A DNA stretch of 25,208 nt from Bacillus sp. ISL-7. Lineage in GTDB: Bacteria; Bacillota; Bacilli; Bacillales_B; DSM-18226. This document shows positions 13,823 through 20,552 of the stretch, piece by piece; position 1 is the first letter of the stretch; each line of letters begins with the position of its first letter. Location: the NCBI RefSeq assembly GCF_018613065.1, contig NZ_JAGGQW010000079.1:1-25208 (forward strand). Reading direction: 5' to 3'. The notes under the pieces are model-generated. The model did not search any database. It saw nothing but the letters and a program-made list of their open reading frames with translations, and had not been told where the DNA came from. A program made the position numbers and the translations under genes.

Positions 13823-15247
13823 TTATTTTTGAAGTCGAATCACAAATTTTGTTCCTTGTCCTTCTTCACTAAAAACATTAATTTCTCCATTATGAAGGAG
13901 AACCAATTGCTTTACGATTGAAAGACCTAACCCAAATTCACCATAAGGGTTACTGGTTCTGGAAATATCAGCTTTATAGAAACGACGCCAGATGTTTTCG
14001 ATATCATTGGGATCAATGCCAATTCCCGTGTCTTCCACTTCGATAATAGTTGAGTTCTCCTCTGTTCTTCCACGCAGCCAAATGGTCCCGTTCGTGGTAA
14101 ATTGAATGCTATTTTTGGTAATATTAATTAATATTTGGATAAGACGGTCATAATCTGCATTGACCATGACTTCCGGTGCCGCGTCAATAACTATCCGATT
14201 ATTTTTATCCTCTGCTTGAGGCATTAATTGTTCCTGAATAATTTCTAGTAACTCTACGAGCTGAATGTCTTCCCTAAATAACTGAATCTGGTTGGAGCGA
14301 ATTTTGTCATAATCCAAGTTTTCATTGACCAGGCGAATGAGTCTTTTCGCTTCTTGGCTAACTAAGTTGATGCCACGCTCTTTATCTTCTTCCGGAATCA
14401 TGTCATTTTTCAAACCTTCGATTACACCACTAATTGTCGTAAGAGGCGTCCGCATTTCATGGGAAACATCAGACAAAAATTGCCTTCTTCTATTTTCCAG
14501 ACTTTCAATTTCCTCCATCGATGTATTAATTTTATCGACCATATGATTAAAATCGTTTGCTAATTCACCAATTTCATCAAAATTGGAGGAAGAAACGTGT
14601 ACTTGATAATTCCCAGCAGAGACAAGGGAGGTTGCTTCACGTAGTCGCTTTATCCGGTTAACATGAATCCTCGATAAAAACCAACTCATTAGAAAGGACA
14701 CAATAAGAGCAATAAGAATGGTATACAAAATAAACTGATTGACACGTTGAATCATCGCACTTGAGCCGCTAATCGGTGAGGTTAATAGAATGCCGCCAAT
14801 AAAGTTCCCGTTATCAAGATACGGTAATACAACAAAGGTAACACCTTCTTGACCGAACCTTTTAAAATCGCTATTAACCACAAGGGTACGTCCTTTTGAA
14901 ATCTTATCCCAATCCTTGTCAGATAACCCCCCAATGGCTGGACCCTGTTTTCCAACGGCGTATAATTTTCCATATTGATCGAACATACTAAAGCTCATTT
15001 TTCTGGTCGCTAATACGGAGCTATATCGATTAATGATGGACTCCGTCGATTGTGGCCTTTGTTCAATCTCTGACATGATAGACTTTCCATAGGAAATGAG
15101 CTCGTTTGCTTTATTCTCATAAACCAGATTTTCAACATAATGGGCAAATAAAAGACTTAACACCAAAAAAGCAACAATAATGATACTGATATGACTAAAA
15201 AACTGTTGGTAAATATATCTAAACTTCATCTGCTTTGATTGACTCAT
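13823..15247 (-). CDS. Sensor histidine kinase (two-component system)
   Basis: A 474-residue membrane histidine kinase. The first membrane helix spans about residues 17-37. An extracytoplasmic sensor domain covers about 38-171, the second helix 172-193, and HAMP about 194-246. The HisKA phospho-acceptor is His263 in DVSHEMRTPL. The ATPase domain has an N-box (NITKNSIQ, about 375-382), a G1 box (DTGIGID) and a G2 box (GLGLSIV, about 439-445). All catalytic motifs are intact. It should sense an envelope signal and phosphorylate the response regulator encoded just upstream. The start ATG 15245-15247 follows GGTAGGG. The gene overlaps the regulator gene by 29 bases, implying translational coupling. 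With htrA next to it, the arrangement recalls CssS-htrB in B. subtilis, but I cannot call it CssS from sequence alone. Confidence 0.92.
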   Translation of the reverse strand: MSQSKQMKFRYIYQQFFSHISIIIVAFLVLSLLFAHYVENLVYENKANELISYGKSIMSEIEQRPQSTESIINRYSSVLATRKMSFSMFDQYGKLYAVGKQGPAIGGLSDKDWDKISKGRTLVVNSDFKRFGQEGVTFVVLPYLDNGNFIGGILLTSPISGSSAMIQRVNQFILYTILIALIVSFLMSWFLSRIHVNRIKRLREATSLVSAGNYQVHVSSSNFDEIGELANDFNHMVDKINTSMEEIESLENRRRQFLSDVSHEMRTPLTTISGVIEGLKNDMIPEEDKERGINLVSQEAKRLIRLVNENLDYDKIRSNQIQLFREDIQLVELLEIIQEQLMPQAEDKNNRIVIDAAPEVMVNADYDRLIQILINITKNSIQFTTNGTIWLRGRTEENSTIIEVEDTGIGIDPNDIENIWRRFYKADISRTSNPYGEFGLGLSIVKQLVLLHNGEINVFSEEGQGTKFVIRLQK

Positions 15248-15920
15248 CAAACTTATACCCTACCCCCCATACCGTATGGAAGAATGGCTGCGAGCTTGTT
15301 TCGACTTTTTTCCTCAGCCGTTTGATATGGACATCGACTGTCCGTTCATCACCGTAGTACTGATAACCCCAAACCCGTTCAAGTAGCTGCTCTCTTGAAA
15401 ACACTTGACGGGGATGTTCAACCATATAGTAAAGTAAATCAAACTCCTTCGGTGTTAAGTTTGTCACCGGTGTTTCGTCCACAATCACTTCTCTCGTATT
15501 TTTACTTACCTTAAAGTGTTCGGTTTGTAGGAAATCGTCACTTTCTTTTGGCACCTGTGTTTGGAAGCGGCGTGTAACTGCCTTAATTCTCGCCATCAAT
15601 GTCAGCGGACTGAATGGCTTGGTTACATAATCATCAGCTCCCATCTCAAGTCCGAGCACTTGATCTGACTCACTATCCTTTGCTGTTAACATAATGATTG
15701 GAACAGTAAAATTTTCTTGCCGGATTTTACGGCAGATCGTTACCCCATCCATTCCCGGCAGCATCCAATCAATAATGAGAGCATCCCATGTCCCTTCCTT
15801 AATGCGGTTATATCCCTCAAGGCCATCATTGACAAACTCTCCATCAATGCCTTCTTTGGCAAAAAACATTTCGATCATTGAGCAAACACTTTTATTATCT
15901 TCAATCACTAATATTCTCAA
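15219..15920 (-). CDS. OmpR/PhoB-family response regulator
   Basis: A 233-residue regulator with an N-terminal receiver domain and a C-terminal winged-helix DNA-binding domain. Receiver residues are in place: acidic pocket (E7, D8), phospho-acceptor D51 in LIIDWMLPGMDG, T79 in MLTAKD and K101 in YVTKPFSP. The DNA-binding domain shows LTPKEFDLLYYMVEHPRQVFSRE, the recognition region DERTVDVHIKRLRKK and the terminal VWGVGYKF wing. Translation starts at TTG 15918-15920, with GAGGAG upstream; no better in-frame start exists. It is the first gene of the regulator-kinase operon, with a promoter at 15949-15976. The likely target site, ATAGTTT repeats 11 bp apart, occurs upstream of this gene and of htrA. 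Confidence 0.92.
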   Translation of the reverse strand: MRILVIEDNKSVCSMIEMFFAKEGIDGEFVNDGLEGYNRIKEGTWDALIIDWMLPGMDGVTICRKIRQENFTVPIIMLTAKDSESDQVLGLEMGADDYVTKPFSPLTLMARIKAVTRRFQTQVPKESDDFLQTEHFKVSKNTREVIVDETPVTNLTPKEFDLLYYMVEHPRQVFSREQLLERVWGYQYYGDERTVDVHIKRLRKKVETSSQPFFHTVWGVGYKFDESIKADEV

Positions 15921-15948
15921 AATTAGATCAGCTCCTCATGCAACCTAA

Positions 15949-15976
15949 ATTGTACTATTTATTTAGTTTATCTCAA
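15949..15976 (-). promoter_or_regulatory. Predicted promoter of the response regulator operon
   Basis: On the minus strand the -35 is TTGAGA (15971-15976), the spacer 16 bp and the -10 TACAAT (15949-15954). It lies about 30 bp upstream of the TTG start. Confidence 0.6.
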
Positions 15977-16021
15977 ATTTTAAGCATATCAACCATAAAA
16001 ACAATTGTTCTCTACTAATTA

Positions 16022-16045
16022 ATAGTTTGTTCATAGTTTATTAAT
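16022..16045 (+). promoter_or_regulatory. Putative autoregulatory site of the response regulator
   Basis: ATAGTTTGTTC (16022-16032) is followed at once by ATAGTTTATTAAT (16033-16045), so ATAGTTT repeats at 11 bp. The copy upstream of htrA reads ATAGTTTGTTA then ATAATTTCTTAA. Ten leading bases are identical and the second half is closely similar. Here the repeat runs opposite to the regulator gene and lies about 46 bp upstream of its -35 element. Confidence 0.45.
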
Positions 16046-16055
16046 ATCCCCACAG

Positions 16056-16088
16056 AAAAAGAGGCTTGAATCACTTCAAGACCTCTTT
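16056..16088 (-). terminator. Intrinsic terminator of the acyl-CoA operon (kinase to oxidoreductase)
   Basis: AAAGAGG (16058-16064) plus CTTGAA (16065-16070) pair with TTCAAG (16075-16080) and CCTCTTT (16082-16088), with one bulged base at 16081 and a 4-base loop. On the minus strand a T-run follows. Confidence 0.85.
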
Positions 16089-16105
16089 CATACATTTATT
16101 TAACA

Positions 16106-17080
16106 TTACGGCACTAAAATTAATTTCCCTTGTGTTTTTCGCGATTGCAGCAGAGTATGGACCTTTGCTACATCCTCTAATGGGAATACCCCGCCAATGA
16201 TCAGCTTTAATTTTCCTGCACCGAGGTATGTAAGTAACTCAACTAAGCTTGGCTGCAGTAATTCTGGTTTCCTCATAATCTGCGGTAAGAAAAAGCCGAT
16301 AACTGATTGATTTCTAGCCATCAGTGATGACGGATAGAAGCGGCTTTGTTCACCGCTTGCAGAACCAAACACAACAAGGCGGCCAAATGTGGCGAGACAT
16401 TTGACGGTTTTATTAAAAACATCCCCGCCCACCATTTCAAGTGCAACATTTACCCCTTTGCCGCCTGTGGCTTCAAGAACCTGCTGTTCCCAGTCCGGCT
16501 CTGTATAGTTAATTAGTACGTCTGCGCCCATTTCCTGTGCTAACGCCAATTTTTCAGCTGAGCTTGCTGTAGCAATTACCTTTCCTGCCCCAAACAATTT
16601 CGCTAACTGAACAGCAATTGTTCCTACCCCGCCTGCAGCTGCATGCACAAGGACGCTTTCGCCCTTTTCTAAACGACCCATTGTTTTTAAAATATGATAA
16701 GCACTTAAGCCTTGCAACGGCAGGGCAACGGCATTTTGGAAATCTAATTGTTCAGGAATCGTAATCAGTGAACGCTCATCTGCTAGCGCATATTCAGCGT
16801 AGCCCCCTGATTCGATTAAGGTGACAATTCTTGTACCTGGCTTAACTTTTGTGACTTGATCTCCAACTGCAGCGACCACTCCCGCAATTTCAGCACCAGG
16901 AATGAAAGGCAGCGGCGTTTTTACGACATATTGTCCTTCCCTCCGTGCAGTATCCGCGTAATTAACACCTATCGCTTTTATTTCAATTAGAACTTCATGA
17001 CCGGTTGGAACCGGTTTTTCAATATCCACTAGATTCAATACTTCTGGTCCACCAAATTCTGTTAATCGAACTGCTTTCAT
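16106..17080 (-). CDS. NADPH:quinone oxidoreductase / zinc-independent medium-chain dehydrogenase
   Basis: A 324-residue medium-chain dehydrogenase/reductase of the quinone oxidoreductase branch. The GroES-like N-domain shows GVNYADTARREGQY and PGAEIAGVVAAVGD. The nucleotide-binding half has HAAAGGVG (residues 146-153), the motif of this family, followed by TASSAEKLALAQEMGAD. Catalytic-zinc cysteines are absent, as expected. It probably uses NADPH to reduce a quinone or an enoyl/enone-type substrate. I place the start at ATG 17078-17080, since AGGAG lies nine bases upstream and the ATG three codons earlier is too close to it. It is the last gene of the operon, 12 bases after the crotonase gene, and ends at a clear terminator. 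Confidence 0.88.
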   Translation of the reverse strand: MKAVRLTEFGGPEVLNLVDIEKPVPTGHEVLIEIKAIGVNYADTARREGQYVVKTPLPFIPGAEIAGVVAAVGDQVTKVKPGTRIVTLIESGGYAEYALADERSLITIPEQLDFQNAVALPLQGLSAYHILKTMGRLEKGESVLVHAAAGGVGTIAVQLAKLFGAGKVIATASSAEKLALAQEMGADVLINYTEPDWEQQVLEATGGKGVNVALEMVGGDVFNKTVKCLATFGRLVVFGSASGEQSRFYPSSLMARNQSVIGFFLPQIMRKPELLQPSLVELLTYLGAGKLKLIIGGVFPLEDVAKVHTLLQSRKTQGKLILVP

Positions 17081-17092
17081 CACTTTCATCTC

Positions 17093-17872
17093 CTATTTCC
17101 CTTTAAATGCTGGTTTTCTTTTTTCCAAAAAAGCGGTAATTCCTTCTTTGTGGTCAGCTGTTTGCACCATTAACGTCTGTATCAACCGCTCCTGCTCGAG
17201 GATTTCCTCAAGTGTGGATGTAAACGATTGATCAATTAATTTCTTTTGTTTTCCAAACGCTTTGCCAGGACCATGCGCCAATTTTAAGGCGAATTTCGTA
17301 GTTTCTTCTTGAAGCTTCTCTAATGGAACTAAATAATTAATCACCCCTAGTTGAAAAAGACGCTCTGCAGTGATTGGTTCTGCTGTAAAAAAGAATTGTT
17401 TCGCTAAATGCGGACCTATTAATCTTGGAAGTAAATAGGAGCCGCCCCCGTCAGATATTAACCCAACCTGTGAAAAGCTTAGGGCGAACTTACTGTCTTC
17501 CGCTGCTACTATAAGATCACAGGCCAGAGCCAAATTAAACCCTGCCCCAGCGGCAAAACCGTGAACAGTGGCGATAATCGGCTTTTCGGTTTCTTTCATC
17601 AATAAAATGAGCTCATTGAGCTTGCCGATATGCTCGTAAACTTGATTAGAGTCTGCCTGCCCCATTGTTTTGACGTCGCCTCCTGCACTAAAGGAACGAC
17701 CGGCTCCAGATATAACAATCACCTGTATATCTCCATCCATCTGGGCGTTAGTAAGCGCATCCTTTAGTCCTAAAATCATCTCGGGGCTAAACGCATTTAG
17801 GCTTTCAGGACGGTTTAATGTCAAAGACAACACCGGACCTAGTTTTTCAATTAATAAATGTCCTTGGCTCAT
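17093..17872 (-). CDS. Enoyl-CoA hydratase/isomerase (crotonase family, PaaG-like)
   Basis: A 259-residue crotonase-fold protein acting on acyl-CoA thioesters. The oxyanion hole is formed by SAGGD (about residues 62-66) and AAGAGFN (about 107-113). In classical hydratases the segment after ACDLIVAAEDSKF carries a catalytic Glu. Here that region reads FALSFSQVGLISDGGGSYLLPRL, lacking the Glu at the usual place and having Asp141 before GGG. This pattern is shared with the PaaG group of isomerases, which use the Asp, so isomerisation may be more likely than hydration. The start is ATG 17870-17872, with AAAGGAAG eight bases upstream. It is third in the four-gene operon, between the ComB-family gene (43-base gap) and the oxidoreductase. 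Confidence 0.87.
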   Translation of the reverse strand: MSQGHLLIEKLGPVLSLTLNRPESLNAFSPEMILGLKDALTNAQMDGDIQVIVISGAGRSFSAGGDVKTMGQADSNQVYEHIGKLNELILLMKETEKPIIATVHGFAAGAGFNLALACDLIVAAEDSKFALSFSQVGLISDGGGSYLLPRLIGPHLAKQFFFTAEPITAERLFQLGVINYLVPLEKLQEETTKFALKLAHGPGKAFGKQKKLIDQSFTSTLEEILEQERLIQTLMVQTADHKEGITAFLEKRKPAFKGK

Positions 17873-17915
17873 ATTCATCTTCCTTTCAGTTTAGGTCATC
17901 GATCTCTGCATCCCT

Positions 17916-18653
17916 TTATTTAGAGTAGATTGTTTCGACTACGACTTTTCCATCTTTTAATATAGGTACAATCGAAGTTATCCCTTTTGCCGAAGCCACC
18001 ATTAAGTCAGGATGCTGATTATATTTATCTAGAATTTTTCCAACATAAGAATCTAGCAGAATCTCGTAGGCGTCATCTTGACCCCGGTAGAAATATAAAG
18101 CTGTTTTCGCTGCATCTGTTAATTCATATTCACTATTTTTCAATAAACAATCTAATAAGTGGCCGGCACCATAAAAATCTTCTAAACTCATTTCCCCAGA
18201 ATTTCCGGAACAAATAATTAGAATGGTTTGATCCTCACTAACTTTCTGAAGAGAACTAGCAACAGCAGGATTATTGAGCATAGATGCAATGTATACTTTA
18301 TTCGCCGAAGATGATTTTCTTAACGCCACAGTGCCGTTTGTGGTGGATAAAATTAACGTTTTTCCTTTAATGGATTCCCTGATTAACGTTGGACTAGGAT
18401 AAACAAACCCGTCAATCGGTTTGGCATCTAGTTCTCCAGCCAGAATACATTCATCCTGCTGGTACTGATTTGCAAGTTCGATTGCTTCCTTGCTATGCAA
18501 AACTGGAATGACTTCCTTTGCGCCATCCTTTAAGGCTGAAACAATTGTGGTTGTTGCCAGTAGTATATCTAAGACGACCGCGATTTTATTTCCATCTGCA
18601 ATTTTCTCTTCTCGGATCTCTTCTTTCTTCATAAGAAGATGAATCTTAGTCAT
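17916..18653 (-). CDS. ComB-family 2-phosphosulfolactate phosphatase-like protein
   Basis: A 245-residue protein of the ComB family, whose characterised members remove phosphate from 2-phospho-3-sulfolactate (coenzyme M and sulfolactate pathways). Family landmarks are IAVVLDILLATTTIVSAL (residues 24-41, with Asp29), LAGELDAKPIDGFVYPSPT, ILSTTNGTVAL (101-111), ICSGNSGEMSLEDFYGAGHLL and DAAKTALYFY. Where I recall Arg in the usual LDVLRAT motif, this protein has Leu (LDILLAT), which may matter for substrate binding. No sulfolactate synthase gene is nearby. Instead the gene lies 17 bases after an APH-like kinase gene and before a crotonase gene, so it may act on another phosphorylated metabolite. 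The start ATG has GGGAG upstream. Family assignment is good; substrate is open. Confidence 0.8.
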   Translation of the reverse strand: MTKIHLLMKKEEIREEKIADGNKIAVVLDILLATTTIVSALKDGAKEVIPVLHSKEAIELANQYQQDECILAGELDAKPIDGFVYPSPTLIRESIKGKTLILSTTNGTVALRKSSSANKVYIASMLNNPAVASSLQKVSEDQTILIICSGNSGEMSLEDFYGAGHLLDCLLKNSEYELTDAAKTALYFYRGQDDAYEILLDSYVGKILDKYNQHPDLMVASAKGITSIVPILKDGKVVVETIYSK

Positions 18654-18670
18654 TTCTACCCAGCTCCCTT

Positions 18671-19747
18671 TTAAACCCTTTCATCCGCAACATTCGCTGC
18701 ATGCAGAATTAAATTTTTTACAAAATAATTAAAATTGGCAAATCGTGTATCAGTGGTTTGCCCTTTTTTATAGCGGTAGTAAATTTGTTGACCAATGACA
18801 GCAAGTTTAAAATAAACAAACGTTAAATAAAAGTTAAAGTTAGAAACATCCCTGCCACTTTTTTTCGAATAAAGATCGATACATTCATTCCTTGTTAAAA
18901 ATCCATCATGGACAGCCGTGATCGGCGCCTTACCTAACCCCTTAATCAAAAGTTCAGAGTCATTGCGTTGATTCCAATAACCCATGGCCACCCCAAGGTC
19001 TGCCAGCGGGTCGCCTACCGTGGTCATCTCCCAATCAAACAGGCCAACCATATCGGTTAGATCCTCAGTAAACATGGCATTATTGAATTTATAGTCATAA
19101 TGTATGATCGTCGCTTCGTGCTTTTTGGGTGTCTGTTCTACAAGCCATCGTTTTAATTGTTCAACGACAGCAATTTCCTCCGTTTTCGCCCGTTCATATC
19201 GTCCAATCCAGCCATGTACCTGCCTTTCCATAAACCCGTCCGGCTTGCTGATTTCAGCAAGACCCGTCTGTCTGTAGTCGATTGCATGCAATTCTACAAG
19301 TTTATTGACCATTACCTCCGATAGGTGCCGACAGTGATCTTCAGTTACTGGAACTCTATCAGGGAAAAACGTGTCAATTAGAAGACCATTCTTTCTTTCC
19401 ATTAGGAAAAAGGGACTGCCAACGATCGACTCATTATTAGAAAAAAGGATTGGCTTTGGAGCAACTGAAAATAATGGATGCAACTCTGAAAGAATTTTAA
19501 ATTCCCTTTCCATATCATGAGCCTTCGGTGCTACAGGTCCTAGAGGAGGGCGTCTTAGTACAGCTTCCCAACTCCCCTTTTTTATTTGATAGGTTAAATT
19601 AGAATGCCCTGCTGAAAATTGTAAGATTTCAAGCGGACCACTTGGCAATTTTTCGATGTTTTCTTGTAAATACTTTTCAAGGACAGGAAGGTTCAATTCC
19701 TCCCCTTTTCGGACAGGGATTGTATCTTTACTCATTTGGTGTGGCAT
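18671..19747 (-). CDS. APH-family phosphotransferase (acyl-CoA-linked, ACAD10/11 or LvaA type)
   Basis: A 358-residue kinase-like protein of the aminoglycoside phosphotransferase fold. The N-lobe shows FSAGHSNLTYQI and VLRRPPLGPVAPKAHDMEREF, a block typical of the acyl-CoA-associated subgroup rather than of antibiotic resistance enzymes. The catalytic loop is IIHYDYKFNNAMF, with Asp218 and Asn223. The metal-binding DWE lies at 238-240 in LFDWEMTTVGDPLADLG. Characterised relatives (LvaA with LvaB, and the kinase domain of human ACAD10/ACAD11) phosphorylate 4-hydroxyacyl-CoA. Here the substrate is inferred. The start ATG has AAAGGTGG seven bases upstream. It is first in a four-gene operon whose promoter region contains a TetR-type operator (19782-19799). 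It does not suggest drug resistance. Confidence 0.88.
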   Translation of the reverse strand: MPHQMSKDTIPVRKGEELNLPVLEKYLQENIEKLPSGPLEILQFSAGHSNLTYQIKKGSWEAVLRRPPLGPVAPKAHDMEREFKILSELHPLFSVAPKPILFSNNESIVGSPFFLMERKNGLLIDTFFPDRVPVTEDHCRHLSEVMVNKLVELHAIDYRQTGLAEISKPDGFMERQVHGWIGRYERAKTEEIAVVEQLKRWLVEQTPKKHEATIIHYDYKFNNAMFTEDLTDMVGLFDWEMTTVGDPLADLGVAMGYWNQRNDSELLIKGLGKAPITAVHDGFLTRNECIDLYSKKSGRDVSNFNFYLTFVYFKLAVIGQQIYYRYKKGQTTDTRFANFNYFVKNLILHAANVADERV

Positions 19748-19781
19748 CAGATTCCACCTTTCAATTTGGAAAATTCAAACA

Positions 19782-19799
19782 ATACTGACCAGTTGGTAT
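19782..19799. promoter_or_regulatory. TetR-type operator upstream of the kinase operon
   Basis: ATACTGACCAGTTGGTAT is an imperfect palindrome (outer ATAC/GTAT, inner ACCAGTTGGT). It differs at one position from the copy at 23628-23645. A possible promoter (TTTATTATG-like consensus not evident; weak -10 TATTGT on the minus strand) overlaps it, so binding would block transcription. The neighbouring tetR product is the obvious candidate to bind. Confidence 0.7.
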
Positions 19800-19807
19800 C
19801 CGCCTTG

Positions 19808-19840
19808 AAAAAAAAAGGGTAATTTCCACAAAAACCCTCT
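19808..19840 (-). terminator. Intrinsic terminator of tetR
   Basis: On the minus strand AGGGT and ACCCT (19816-19838) form a short stem, extendable through flanking A/T pairs, followed by a run of T (19808-19815). It separates tetR from the kinase operon. Confidence 0.65.
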
Positions 19841-19854
19841 TCCTAATTTTTTCT

Positions 19855-20421
19855 TCAATTAACTTGGATTCCCTTTAAAATCATTTCGACAAAAATCTCT
19901 GCAACTTCCCGGTCAGAGACCCTTCCGTTTGGGTTAAACCATTGGTAGCTCCAATTGGTTATGCCAAGAATCCCCATTGTAATAATCTGCTCATCTAACT
20001 CGGGCCGGAACTCACCTTTTTCTACTCCTGTCCGAATCAGGACTACTATATTGAGACGGAATTGATCTCTTTTTTGAACAATTAATTCAATATGATCTGA
20101 ACTTAAATTATTTATTTCTCTAAAGAAAATTTTTGCAGCCGCTCCTTGACTGGAAATACTTGTAATAAGCATATTAACAATCTCAAATAATTTTTCCTTA
20201 CAAGACTTCGAAGCATCTTTTAATATCTGCTCCTGGTAAAAAAGTAATCCATCTATATATCCGAGGTGGATATCCATCAGCAATTCTTCCTTACTCGAAA
20301 AGTAATAGTAGAATGTACCCTTTGTCACACCAAGAGAATCCACAACGTCTTGAATTGACGTCTCGGTGAATCCTTTTTTTTCAAAAAGCCGGATGCTTTG
20401 AGCTGTAATTTTTTCCTTCAC
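19855..20421 (-). CDS. TetR-family transcriptional regulator
   Basis: A 188-residue TetR-type repressor. The N-terminal helix-turn-helix is clear: SIRLFEKKGFTETSIQDVVDSLGVTKGTFYYYFSSKEELL (residues about 9-48, quoted as the domain). The C-terminal ligand domain is divergent, as usual. Position among acyl-CoA genes suggests that it senses an acyl-CoA or related metabolite, like FadR and related TetR proteins, and represses the two units carrying the 18-bp palindrome. I prefer GTG 20419-20421 as start because GAGG lies seven bases upstream; ATG at 20434-20436 is in frame but has no ribosome binding site. An extended -10 promoter lies just upstream, so it may be expressed independently of the ligase gene, which ends 131 bases upstream. 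Ligand unknown. Confidence 0.88.
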   Translation of the reverse strand: MKEKITAQSIRLFEKKGFTETSIQDVVDSLGVTKGTFYYYFSSKEELLMDIHLGYIDGLLFYQEQILKDASKSCKEKLFEIVNMLITSISSQGAAAKIFFREINNLSSDHIELIVQKRDQFRLNIVVLIRTGVEKGEFRPELDEQIITMGILGITNWSYQWFNPNGRVSDREVAEIFVEMILKGIQVN

Positions 20422-20458
20422 ATTATGTCCTCGCATTCTGTAAAAATGTCTATTGAGA

Positions 20459-20489
20459 ATTATATCATAATCTATAAGACCCCTATAAG
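20459..20489 (-). promoter_or_regulatory. Predicted tetR promoter with direct repeat
   Basis: On the minus strand an extended -10 TGATATAAT lies at 20459-20467. The -35 region is poor. Immediately upstream CTTATAG occurs twice, 11 bp apart (plus-strand CTATAAG at 20472-20478 and 20483-20489), overlapping the -35 position. No copy of the 18-bp palindrome is present here. Confidence 0.45.
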
Positions 20490-20552
20490 CACAAACGAGG
20501 ATTTCTACTATCTATACTATTTTCGGAAACATTTTCAACTATCTATAAGTTT

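Noticed and set aside
18671..19747. Aminoglycoside resistance gene, because of the APH fold
   Set aside because: The N-lobe block RRPPLGPVAPKAHDMEREF and the acyl-CoA gene neighbours are typical of the metabolic subgroup and not of antibiotic-modifying enzymes.
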